A DNA stretch of 64,000 nucleotides, taken from NCBI GenBank assembly GCA_910577825.1, contig CAJTOK010000008.1, positions 10,792 through 74,791 on the forward strand, written 5' to 3'. The position numbers and the translations under genes were made by a program. The notes under the pieces are model-generated. The model was not told the DNA's origin. It did not search any database and saw nothing but the letters and a program-made list of their open reading frames with translations. Position 1 is the first letter of the stretch, and the number at the start of each line of letters is the position of its first letter. Shown here piece after piece: positions 25,366 through 33,083 of this stretch. The stretch is from an uncultured Lachnospiraceae bacterium. GTDB taxonomy: Bacteria; Bacillota; Clostridia; Lachnospirales; Lachnospiraceae.

Positions 25366-27492
25366 TTAAAGGTGCAGCACCCTTGAATTAATTTCTTTTG
25401 TCTTGCCGGCATTCCAGAAATTTTCACCAAGGTAGCCGCATGTCCTTCTTGTAACGTTCATTTTGTTTTTATCTTTGTTATGGCATTGCGGGCATTCCCA
25501 TTCAAGACCATCATTTATTATGATTTCGCCGTCAAAGCCGCATACATGGCAATAATCAGACTTTGTATTAAATTCTGCATATTGTATATTTTCATAGATG
25601 AATTTTACAAGGTCTTCCAACGCCCTGGTATTGTGCTTCATATTTGGTATTTCAACGTATGAAATTGCACCTCCTGAAGAAATCTTCTGGAACTGGCTTT
25701 CAAACCTGAATTTGCTGAATGCGTCTATTTTTTCACGCACATCAATATGGTATGAGTTAGTATAGTAACCTTTGTCTGTTACATCTTTTATAATGCCAAA
25801 TTTCTTTTTATCAATTTCAGCGAAGCGGTAACACAGGCTTTCTGCTGGTGTGCCATACAGCCCGAAGCCTATCCCTGTTTCAAGCTTCCATGTATCGCAG
25901 GCAAGGCGCAGGCGTTTCATAAGGCGCAGGGCAAAGTTAGTTCCTTTTGGGTTTGTGTGGCTTACGCCTGTCATAAGCTTAGTAACTTCATATAAGCCAA
26001 TATATCCTAAAGATATAGTTGAATATCCGTTGTGCAGCAGCTTATCTATAGGCTCATCTTTGCCAAGCCTTGCTATTGCACCATACTGCCAGTGTATAGG
26101 GCTTACGCTTGAAAGTGTGCCTTCAAGTGAATGGTGCCTGCACATAAGTGCTTCAAAGCAGAGCGCAAGGCGTTCTTCTAACAGCTCCCAGAATACCTCT
26201 TCGTCCCCTTCTGCTATTATGCCTATCTGTGGAAGGTTTATGCTTACAACGCCCTGGTTAAAACGTCCTTCAAATTTATACTGCCCGTTTTCATCTTTCC
26301 ATGGTGTAAGGAAGCTCCTGCAGCCCATACATGAAAATACATTGCCTTCGTAGTTTTCACGCATTTTTTTGGCAGAAATATAATCAGGGTACATTCTTTT
26401 GGCTGAACATTTTACTGCAAGTTTTGTCAGGTAGTCATACTGGCCTCCTTTCAGGCAGTTATGTTCATCCAGTACATATATAAGCTTAGGGAATGCTGGT
26501 GTAACATATACCCCTTTTTCATTTTTAATGCCTTCTATGCGCTGTTTAAGTATTTCTTCAATAATCATTGCGTTTTCCCTGATATAAGGGTCATTTATAT
26601 CAAGGTTTAAGAATAAAGTTACAAATGGTGACTGGCCGTTTGTGGTCATTAATGTGTTAATCTGGTACTGTATAGTCTGTACTCCTGATTTAAGTTCATC
26701 AGAAAGCCTGTCCTGCACAAATTCTTCCAGTGCATCTTCACTTATGCTGTCCCCGTATTTCTGCCTGTAATGTGCTGCATATTTATCATGGCTTTTGCGC
26801 AGGTACCTGCCAAGATGCCTTATATCAACTGACTGTCCACCGTACTGGCTGCTTGCAACTGCAGAAATAATCTGTGTTGTAACAGTACACGCCACCTGGA
26901 AGCTTTTAGGGCTTTCTATAAGCTTTCCATTCATAACGGTGCCGTTTTCAAGCATATCCCCGATATTAATAAGGCAGCAGTTAAAGATGCTTTGCAGGAA
27001 ATAATCCATATCATGGAAATGTAATATGCCTTCTTCATGTGCTTTAACAATCTTTTCTGGAAGAAGTACTCTTTTTGTAAGGTCTTTAGATACCTCCCCG
27101 GCTATAAGGTCCCTTTGTGTAGACGCAATATAGGCATTCTTATTGGAATTTTCCTCCATAACGTCTTTGTTCCTGTTCTTAATAAGGCTCATAATAGAGT
27201 CGTCAGTTGTATTGGCACGCCGTACCATTTCACGTGTATACCTGTATATTATATATTTCTTGGCAAGCTCAAACTTGCCCTCGCTCATAAGCTTCTGCTC
27301 AATCATATCCTGGATATCTTCAACCATCAGATTGTCCATATGCTTATTCTCAATGCCTGCTACAATAGAATCAATCTTTTCTTCAGACACTTTCTCATAG
27401 TGGCTAACTTCTGAGTTTGCTTTCTGTATTGCAGCCACTATCTTATTTCGGTCATAATCTACAATCCTGCCATCACGTTTTGTAACCTTCAT
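25366..27492 (-). CDS. nrdD: Anaerobic ribonucleoside-triphosphate reductase
   Basis: NrdD reduces ribonucleoside triphosphates to dNTPs without oxygen, using a glycyl radical. The protein (708 residues from the ATG at 27492) starts with an ATP-cone (KVTKRDGRIVDYDRNKI, about 1-95). The catalytic barrel follows with FSCMGCRSFLTPW near 390. A zinc site near the C-terminus is formed by CHVCGFDG and CPQCHNK, and the glycyl-radical loop is RRTCGYLGENFWNAG. I chose 27492 over a GTG at 27501 because AGGAG lies 10 bases before it but only 1 base before the GTG. Two NrdR-like boxes stand upstream. Confidence 0.97.
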   Translation of the reverse strand: MKVTKRDGRIVDYDRNKIVAAIQKANSEVSHYEKVSEEKIDSIVAGIENKHMDNLMVEDIQDMIEQKLMSEGKFELAKKYIIYRYTREMVRRANTTDDSIMSLIKNRNKDVMEENSNKNAYIASTQRDLIAGEVSKDLTKRVLLPEKIVKAHEEGILHFHDMDYFLQSIFNCCLINIGDMLENGTVMNGKLIESPKSFQVACTVTTQIISAVASSQYGGQSVDIRHLGRYLRKSHDKYAAHYRQKYGDSISEDALEEFVQDRLSDELKSGVQTIQYQINTLMTTNGQSPFVTLFLNLDINDPYIRENAMIIEEILKQRIEGIKNEKGVYVTPAFPKLIYVLDEHNCLKGGQYDYLTKLAVKCSAKRMYPDYISAKKMRENYEGNVFSCMGCRSFLTPWKDENGQYKFEGRFNQGVVSINLPQIGIIAEGDEEVFWELLEERLALCFEALMCRHHSLEGTLSSVSPIHWQYGAIARLGKDEPIDKLLHNGYSTISLGYIGLYEVTKLMTGVSHTNPKGTNFALRLMKRLRLACDTWKLETGIGFGLYGTPAESLCYRFAEIDKKKFGIIKDVTDKGYYTNSYHIDVREKIDAFSKFRFESQFQKISSGGAISYVEIPNMKHNTRALEDLVKFIYENIQYAEFNTKSDYCHVCGFDGEIIINDGLEWECPQCHNKDKNKMNVTRRTCGYLGENFWNAGKTKEINSRVLHL

Positions 27493-27568
27493 GCTATACA
27501 CACTCCTGTTTTTAATTTTCTCCCGTCTAAAGACGTAATGTTATTATAGCATTATATACCAAAAAAGT

Positions 27569-27614
27569 CCACAAGATATTGTGTGTACTATAAAATACGT
27601 ACCATATTTTGTGG
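27569..27614 (-). promoter_or_regulatory. Tandem NrdR boxes upstream of nrdDG
   Basis: On the minus strand ACACAATATCTTGTGG (27569-27584) matches the NrdR consensus at about 14 of 16 positions. CCACAAAATATGGTAC (27599-27614) is a weaker second box. Their starts are 30 bases apart, about three helical turns, the usual spacing for NrdR pairs. TATAAT-like sequences lie just downstream. Confidence 0.75.
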
Positions 27615-27673
27615 AATTTCCATTTTTCTAGGTCTTACAACTGTAGAGGGATATTGTAAGTTTAATACTGGTT

Positions 27674-28462
27674 TTAAGAAGATACAACTCTCTTTGTATC
27701 CTCTGACAAATTCATTATTCTGCTAATTTCTTCAACAGGAATTTTTGTATATTCTGATAGTTCTTCTTTAGACGGCACAGCCCCGTTCTCTTCTGTAAGA
27801 TACTTTGCTGCTTCATGCAGAAGGTTTGCTTTGGCAAGAACTGCATTTTCCCAGTCTTTGCCAGATGTTTCCATATCAATAAAACTTTCCATTGCATTTA
27901 CTATCTCCATATCAATTATGCCATGCACAGCCTTATAATCAGGTTCTCCATCTTCTTTTATATACTGTGCCCTGTTTTCCCCAATTATTGAAATGCCTGC
28001 CAGAAGCCCTATATTTCCTTCAGATATAATTTCATCTATGGATATTGTTTTATTTGCAACCGTCTCACGCTTATTATAAGCTGATGCAAGTTTTATTACA
28101 TGTGCAAGCAGGCTTTCAATAAGCCTGTCCCTTAATTCTTCCCTGCCCATGAGAAAGCCCTTTATAATGCCATTAAGTTCCTTGTCATCTGCAGCCCTGG
28201 TATCTGCTTCATGCTGGTAAAGCTTCCTGTTAAATAAAGCCCTGCTGCCTGCCATGCCACATTCTGGAATGCCTTCTCTGCGTCCTGTGATTTTAATGCC
28301 TCCTGCACTAAGGTAGCTGTACACAGCCTCCATTTGGCTGTTGTCAAGTTCCATATTGCCAAGATACCTGTTTATTTCTTCTTTAGATAATGTGTTCTGC
28401 TGTAATGCTGCTATATTCTTTATTTCAGCCAGTATTTCCAAAAACCTGCCATGTTCTTCCAT
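27674..28462 (-). CDS. Sigma-70-like protein lacking regions 2.3-2.4 and 4
   Basis: This 262-residue cytosolic protein resembles parts of a primary sigma factor. Residues about 25-60 match region 1.1 (LSKEEINRYLGNMELDNSQ and MEAVYSYLSAGGIKITG). Residues about 108-160 match region 2.1-2.2 (RDRLIESLLAHVIKLASAY, IDEIISEGNIGLLAGI), the core RNA polymerase contact. Residues about 205-255 match region 3 (KYLTEENGAVPSKEELSEYT, then IPVEEISRIMN). The -10 reading helix (FSTYATWWIRQAI-type) and region 4 are absent. It could bind core polymerase without ordinary promoter recognition, as a competitor or accessory factor. It has its own promoter and a candidate small RNA locus just upstream. Confidence 0.75.
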   Translation of the reverse strand: MEEHGRFLEILAEIKNIAALQQNTLSKEEINRYLGNMELDNSQMEAVYSYLSAGGIKITGRREGIPECGMAGSRALFNRKLYQHEADTRAADDKELNGIIKGFLMGREELRDRLIESLLAHVIKLASAYNKRETVANKTISIDEIISEGNIGLLAGISIIGENRAQYIKEDGEPDYKAVHGIIDMEIVNAMESFIDMETSGKDWENAVLAKANLLHEAAKYLTEENGAVPSKEELSEYTKIPVEEISRIMNLSEDTKRVVSS

Positions 28463-28521
28463 TTGTCTTAAATCCTTTCCTTATATTATAAAATATAAAC
28501 TGTGTACGTATAACCAGACAC

Positions 28522-28550
28522 ATAATAACAAATCTTTTTAATATTGTAAA
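28522..28550 (-). promoter_or_regulatory. Sigma-A promoter of the sigma-like gene
   Basis: On the minus strand TTTACA (28545-28550), a 17-base spacer and TATTAT (28522-28527) lie about 60 bases before the ATG at 28462. Confidence 0.6.
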
Positions 28551-28594
28551 GGAAGTAAAATATGCTATAATACGCGCTTTTAACCTAATATGCC

Positions 28595-28761
28595 AAAACC
28601 GGCGGGCTGCCACTGTATAATGGCAGCCCGCCGGCCTTATCTCCAATTACATCCCCTTGTAACCAGAAATACCTTCTCTTATTTTAATTAATATGTAAAC
28701 TATTTCTACATATTTTTCCAATATCCTTTTAAGCTTTTATGCAATATAGATATCTTACGCG
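28595..28761 (-). ncRNA. Candidate small RNA (or 24-codon mRNA) with own promoter and strong terminator
   Basis: A near-consensus promoter (28768-28796) directs a minus-strand transcript of about 167 nt. It ends in a 14-bp GC-rich stem, CCGGCGGGCTGCCA with TGGCAGCCCGCCGG (28599-28634), followed by TTTT. No ATG frame of useful length is inside: the two ATGs are each followed at once by a stop. A TTG at about 28718, 3 bases after AAGG, would open a 24-codon frame starting MEKYVEIVYILIKIREG. Neither a known RNA family nor a known peptide was recognised. This element fills most of the 358-base gap between flanking genes. Confidence 0.5.
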
Positions 28762-28767
28762 CTTATT

Positions 28768-28796
28768 ATAATACACCTTTTGTCTAATTTTGTCAA
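28768..28796 (-). promoter_or_regulatory. Near-consensus promoter of the candidate small RNA
   Basis: On the minus strand TTGACA (28791-28796), a 17-base spacer and TATTAT (28768-28773) lie about 25 bases after the flavin-reductase stop. No coding gene of normal size starts within the next 300 bases. Confidence 0.7.
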
Positions 28797-28820
28797 TAGT
28801 GCAGGTAATATTTAGAAAGT

Positions 28821-29327
28821 TTACCTTGCAAGAATATCTGTAATTTCTGCTATATACAGTGTGTGGTAATCCTTGTCCCCGTACCATGTGGCATCAATGT
28901 CCTGGTCTTTGAAATTTTCTGGTTTAATTAATGTAGCGGACATTACTTTACATATTAACAGAAGGTCTGCCTGGTCTACATATGGCACTCCGTTATAATA
29001 TCCTATATCTACTCCTGATTCTTTTATCTTGTCTTCATTCCGGCCTGAAACTGTTCCAAGAAATTTCATAAGCTTTCTGTATTTGTCTTTCGGAAAGCTT
29101 AATGAGAATTTTCCTTCCCTGTCTATAAATTCTTTGGTGAAACGGCTCTGCCTTATAACTATAAATGCTGCATCTTTGCCCCACATCTGTCCAAGTGCTC
29201 CCCAGGATGCTGTCATTGTGTTGGCTTTTTCTTCATTTCCTGCGGTAACCAGCATCCAGTCTTTTCCAATTTTTTCAAATGGGTTGATTTCCATTATGTC
29301 TGTTGTGATTTTCTGAAAGGTGTGCAT
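28821..29327 (-). CDS. Flavin reductase-like FMN-binding protein
   Basis: This 168-residue protein belongs to the flavin reductase/DIM6-NTAB type. The flavin-contact segment is NTMTASWGALGQMWGKDAAF near residue 36, followed by VIRQSRFTKEFID and KFSLSFPKDKYRKLMKFLGTVSGR near 72-97. It probably binds FMN and reduces or transfers electrons to a partner or a substrate; the substrate is not evident. AAGGAGG lies close before the ATG. It is divergent from the PHP gene. A plausible promoter (TTGCAT, 18 bases, TATAAT) lies in the shared 133-base gap. Confidence 0.85.
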   Translation of the reverse strand: MHTFQKITTDIMEINPFEKIGKDWMLVTAGNEEKANTMTASWGALGQMWGKDAAFIVIRQSRFTKEFIDREGKFSLSFPKDKYRKLMKFLGTVSGRNEDKIKESGVDIGYYNGVPYVDQADLLLICKVMSATLIKPENFKDQDIDATWYGDKDYHTLYIAEITDILAR

Positions 29328-29399
29328 ATTTTTTCCTCCTTAAAAATATTTTTCTTTAATTATAATACCATATATTTATCATATGCAAATAAATTTTTT

Positions 29400-29428
29400 T
29401 TGATATTTTGCATGTTCTTTGGTAAAAT
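29400..29428 (+). promoter_or_regulatory. Sigma-A promoter of the PHP-domain gene
   Basis: TTGATA (29400-29405), a 17-base spacer and TAAAAT (29423-29428) precede the ATG at 29461 by about 32 bases. Confidence 0.6.
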
Positions 29429-29460
29429 AATAGTTAATTTATAGAAATGAGGTTAGAATA

Positions 29461-30129
29461 ATGAAAGTTGAACTGCATGCACATACAAGCCAGACAAGCC
29501 CATGTTCAAATATAAGTGCTGGCAGGCTTGTAAAAATGTATGAGGAAAAAGGGTATGGTGCTGTTGTTATTACAGACCATTACAGTAAATGGGTTATGGA
29601 ACGCAATAATATTACAAGTCCAGAGGAATTTACAGAATTTTTCCTGGATGGCTACCGGTGTGCCCTCAAATATTCACAGGAACATAACTGCCATATAAAG
29701 GTACTGCCTGGTGCAGAAGTAAACCTTCTTGAAAGCCCGGATGATTATCTTTTATATGGTGCTGGTACAGGATTTTTCCGCCAGAACCCGCTTTTGTTCA
29801 GACTGCCGCTGGAAGGGCTGTATAAATTGTGCCATAAAAACGGAATACTTCTGGTACAGGCGCATCCAAACAGGGCTTACTGTACACCTGCAGACCCTTG
29901 TTTTCTTGATGGTGCAGAGGTATATAATGGCAATATGCGGCATAATAGTAATAATGGCAAAACATATAAATGGGCGGAGGAAAACAATCTGGTAATGACT
30001 TCTGGAAGTGACTTCCACGAAGAAGAGGACCTTGCAAAAGGAGGCATAATTACGGAGGAAGATTTTAATTCCATCAAGGAGCTGGCAGAGATACTTAAGG
30101 CTGGCAGTTACAGCCTTATTATGGATTAA
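29461..30129 (+). CDS. PHP-domain metal-dependent phosphoesterase
   Basis: The 222-residue cytosolic protein has the PHP motif I, ELHAHTSQTSPCS, at residues 4-16. Motif II is VITDHYS near 37, a later metal-ligand histidine lies in VQAHPNRAY near 137, and SGSDFHEEED near 181 is motif IV. These residues usually bind a trinuclear metal centre and cleave phosphoesters such as nucleotides or histidinol phosphate. The substrate is unknown. The gene is compact, without the polymerase or extra domains seen in some relatives, and is followed after 13 bases by a BrkB-type membrane protein gene. Confidence 0.85.
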   Translation: MKVELHAHTSQTSPCSNISAGRLVKMYEEKGYGAVVITDHYSKWVMERNNITSPEEFTEFFLDGYRCALKYSQEHNCHIKVLPGAEVNLLESPDDYLLYGAGTGFFRQNPLLFRLPLEGLYKLCHKNGILLVQAHPNRAYCTPADPCFLDGAEVYNGNMRHNSNNGKTYKWAEENNLVMTSGSDFHEEEDLAKGGIITEEDFNSIKELAEILKAGSYSLIMD

Positions 30130-30142
30130 TAACTGGAAAGGC

Positions 30143-31006
30143 ATGGTTATTTATATGAAATATAAACGTTTAATACACTGGTTTAATAAAGTACGGGATA
30201 TTATAGAAACAATAACAAAGGAAACAAACAGGGCAGCTATCTCTGCTTTTTCAGGGCAGTCTGCTTTCTTCCTTATGCTTTCTTTCTTTCCTTTCTTTAT
30301 GTTTATGTTTGCAGTCCTTAAGTTTACACCTTTTACTGAATCTATGTTCCTGAATACGCTGGAAGTCTTTATACCTGATTCTTTCCATAATTTTCTGTCA
30401 GCAGTTATTTCGGGCATATACAGCAGCCAGTCTGCCACACTTCTTCCTGCTACAATTATTACTGCCATATGGCTTGGCTCTAAAGCGTTCCTTTCCCTTG
30501 CCAACGGGCTTAATTCTGTATATGAAATAGAAGAAACGCGCAACTACCTGCTTATACGCTTTTATTCTGCAATTTATACAATAGCATTTGCGCTGCTTAT
30601 AATTGCAACACTTGCTTTTATGGTGTTTGGAAACAGAATATATTTTTATACATGTAAATATTTTCCTATGCTTGAAAAAGTATTTCTTCCAATAATAAAT
30701 TTCAGGCCACTTATAAGCTTTTTTATAATGTTTTTATTTTTTATAATTATGTATAAAGCTATACCTGACAGGAAATGCAGTTTTAAAAGCCAGATACCAG
30801 GTGCTGTTATTGCAACAAGCGGCTGGCTGGTATATTCTGACTTGTATTCATTGTATGTTGACCATTTCAGCAATTATTCAGCGTTTTATGGCGCAATGAC
30901 AGTAATAGCACTTCTTATGGCCTGGCTTTACGCATGTATGTATATATTGTTTTTTGGAGGCCTGGTTAACAAGCTGCTTTATGATGATGGTTTCTTTGTA
31001 AAATAA
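30143..31006 (+). CDS. YihY/BrkB-family membrane protein
   Basis: The 287-residue protein has about six membrane helices and the family pattern: AAISAFSGQSAFFLMLSFFP near residue 32, the ISGIYSSQSATLLPATIITA stretch near 90, WLGSKAFLSLANGLNSVYEI near 110 and the C-terminal GAMTVIALLMAWLYACMYIL near 251. It was once misnamed ribonuclease BN. It is probably a transporter or envelope protein of unknown substrate. The start is uncertain: the ATG at 30143 is very close to GGAAAGG, while the ATG at 30155 is 13 bases away. The gene converges with the SpoIID-like gene, leaving only 2 bases between stops. Confidence 0.85.
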   Translation: MVIYMKYKRLIHWFNKVRDIIETITKETNRAAISAFSGQSAFFLMLSFFPFFMFMFAVLKFTPFTESMFLNTLEVFIPDSFHNFLSAVISGIYSSQSATLLPATIITAIWLGSKAFLSLANGLNSVYEIEETRNYLLIRFYSAIYTIAFALLIIATLAFMVFGNRIYFYTCKYFPMLEKVFLPIINFRPLISFFIMFLFFIIMYKAIPDRKCSFKSQIPGAVIATSGWLVYSDLYSLYVDHFSNYSAFYGAMTVIALLMAWLYACMYILFFGGLVNKLLYDDGFFVK

Positions 31007-31008
31007 AT

Positions 31009-32706
31009 TTAGTTATTTAGAATATTCTGCACATTCTGTATCTTTGTGCCATTAAAGAAATGTTTAAGGATTACAGAATAGCTTTCACCGGCTTTAGCCA
31101 TTGCTGCCGCACCTGACTGGCTAAGGCCTGCGCCATGCCCGAAACCGCCGCCTGTTATTTTAAATGACGTCCCTTTTTTATTTTTAACCGTATCAATATA
31201 AAACGCTGCACTTGGAAGCATTGAGTATGAAGAAATGCTTCCACCGTTTTTCCTGTTTATTTTTTCATAAACAGGTGCAAGGACTTTTCTTATATTATAC
31301 TGTGTACATACTTTAACAACATTTCCAGTTCCTACAATAACAAGCTCTGTTACAAGCCCGCTCTCTTCCCTTTTTTCAACACGCAGGGCTTTAATCCTGC
31401 CAATGCTTTTTATAGGTTTCTGTACATATTTTCCCTTGTTATTCTGTTCAAGTACAAGTGATTTGTCTGAAAGGTAGCAGTTATAAATTGCTGAATCAAT
31501 CCTGTTGCTTAGGCTTTCTGCATTAAATGTTATGTTCCATCTGTACCAGCCATCACTGCTGTCATATGTCCCATCACCACCAGCATCTATAAAATTCCTG
31601 AAGGTATTTTCATCTGAAAGATTAACTTCTACCTGTTTCTTTGCATTTTTCCTGCGTACCTGCAGGGAACTTAAAAGATATGGCACTTCTGAAGAGGTAT
31701 TCCATACATCCTGCCCGTCGGCTGTACATCCCCATGATGTTGAAAAATAATATGCAACAATAATTTTGCCATCATTTGTTATTACTTTGCTGTATGTTGA
31801 ATCTACTGCCATTCTTGAACGCCTGTCTTCAGGTATATTGTTGTATACCTGGCATGCTGTGCTGTCATCAAGGTCGGCGTTATACTCTTTATAACGTTTT
31901 GCATTAATCTGGTTATATGAGTAGCTTCTCGCACATACTGCCTGCGCTTTAAGTGCTTCCATATTATTACTGGTGGACATTTCACTTGGAACAACTGCAT
32001 AAAGATAATGTTCAACTGGCAGTTCATTAATTACCAGAAAACCCTGTTTAGTCCATTTCACTTCAATAGTGCCACGGTATAAAGGCTGCCTGTCCTGCCT
32101 TTTAACAGAAAGAAGCTTGATTCTTGCGCCATCTGTGGAAGTTATGGAAAACTGCTTTTTCCTGTCTGCCTCTGCCCCTTTGCCATACATATTAAATGAA
32201 ACTTTCTTTCCCGCAGCATAATTTTTAGTATTTTTGCCATCACTAACAGTAAAACTGCTTCCACATGTAAGCTTTATGCTGCTATGGTAATAGCTTTCAA
32301 AGCTGCCAGACATAATAAGAACCCTTACTTTCTGTGAATTTGCTGCCCTGGCAGGGTCTAAAACCTGTACAGGCTTCCTGGTTGCTTTTGGTTTCTCTGA
32401 AGGCTTTGGAGTTCTTGCCACAGGTTTTTTAGTAGTTTCTGCCACGGGTTCTTTTGTAACAGTTCCTGCATTTCCAGCAGTAACGCCTGGATTACTGCTA
32501 TTATTGCTATTATCACCACTGGTAATATTGCCATTATTATTATCCTTTGTGTTTTTTTCTGGCGTATTGTCCTTTACTGCTTTATTCTGGCTGGTTTCTT
32601 TTATGCCTGGAAAATTAATATAACCTTTAAGATATGCTTCTGACAGCACACAAAAAAGACAAAGAACAGACAGAATGGCAAGTAATTTTAACTTTTTCTT
32701 GTCCAT
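31009..32706 (-). CDS. SpoIID/LytB-domain secreted protein
   Basis: The 565-residue protein starts with a signal or anchor helix (KLLAILSVLCLFCVLSEAYL, about 6-25). A low-complexity linker rich in Asn, Ser, Thr, Pro and Lys follows (about 35-120). Then comes a SpoIID-type domain with LPVEHYLYAVVPSEMSTSNN near 230, LKAQAVCARSYSY near 253, and GGGFGHGAGLSQSGAAAMA near 520. SpoIID domains are lytic transglycosylases acting on peptidoglycan, in engulfment or in vegetative LytB-type roles. No other spo gene is adjacent, so a wall-remodelling role outside sporulation is possible. The end of the domain is complete. Confidence 0.88.
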   Translation of the reverse strand: MDKKKLKLLAILSVLCLFCVLSEAYLKGYINFPGIKETSQNKAVKDNTPEKNTKDNNNGNITSGDNSNNSSNPGVTAGNAGTVTKEPVAETTKKPVARTPKPSEKPKATRKPVQVLDPARAANSQKVRVLIMSGSFESYYHSSIKLTCGSSFTVSDGKNTKNYAAGKKVSFNMYGKGAEADRKKQFSITSTDGARIKLLSVKRQDRQPLYRGTIEVKWTKQGFLVINELPVEHYLYAVVPSEMSTSNNMEALKAQAVCARSYSYNQINAKRYKEYNADLDDSTACQVYNNIPEDRRSRMAVDSTYSKVITNDGKIIVAYYFSTSWGCTADGQDVWNTSSEVPYLLSSLQVRRKNAKKQVEVNLSDENTFRNFIDAGGDGTYDSSDGWYRWNITFNAESLSNRIDSAIYNCYLSDKSLVLEQNNKGKYVQKPIKSIGRIKALRVEKREESGLVTELVIVGTGNVVKVCTQYNIRKVLAPVYEKINRKNGGSISSYSMLPSAAFYIDTVKNKKGTSFKITGGGFGHGAGLSQSGAAAMAKAGESYSVILKHFFNGTKIQNVQNILNN

Positions 32707-33018
32707 TATTTCCCCCTTATCACATTGTACTATTTTATACTTTTATGCTATTAATTTAATTATATGCTGGCAACGCTGGAATATAACTAATTATTCCAAT
32801 AATCCAGAATATAATTTTACAGTTATATTTTGTTACAATACATATTTTCTCTGTTAATATTATCGGTTATTTTCTTATTAATATTAATTAATGTTTAATG
32901 GGATAGTAGAATTATACATATATTTATGCTAAGATAGGGATACTGGATAATCTGGAAAAACCAGTGCTTGCTTTACAGGCATTTAAAGCAGCCAGGAACA
33001 GGCTGGATATGAAGTTCC
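32707..33018. other. Intergenic region, mostly AT-rich, with a possible coding relic
   Basis: This gap lies upstream of the SpoIID-like gene. A TTGCCA with 17 bases to TAGCAT on the minus strand near 32750-32785 may be its promoter. On the plus strand, a frame without a start reads ...LEKPVLALQAFKAARNRL and ends at a TAA near 33038; it looks coding but has no proper start signal and may be a gene remnant. Confidence 0.35.
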
Positions 33019-33051
33019 AAAAAAGGAAAGCACTTTAAAGAGTGCTCTCCT
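33019..33051 (-). terminator. Rho-independent terminator after the GH94 gene
   Basis: On the minus strand AGGAGAGCACT and AGTGCTTTCCT form an 11-bp stem (one G-T pair) followed by TTTTTT. A short T-run on the plus side could make it bidirectional. Confidence 0.85.
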
Positions 33052-33083
33052 GGATTTTTACAATAAAATAAATAAACTGCCTG

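Noticed and set aside
25320..25430. Extended N-terminus of NrdG
   Set aside because: This stretch overlaps the nrdD end, has no family similarity, and the protein is complete from 25319.
28599..28634. Treating the GC-rich hairpin only as the terminator of the flavin reductase gene
   Set aside because: It is about 190 bases after that stop and a near-consensus promoter lies between, so a separate transcript is the better reading, though both roles are possible.
28595..28761. Identification of the candidate RNA as 6S, SRP or RNase P RNA
   Set aside because: It lacks the conserved SRP tetraloop region and RNase P core, is too short for RNase P, and no 6S-type central bubble could be shown by eye.
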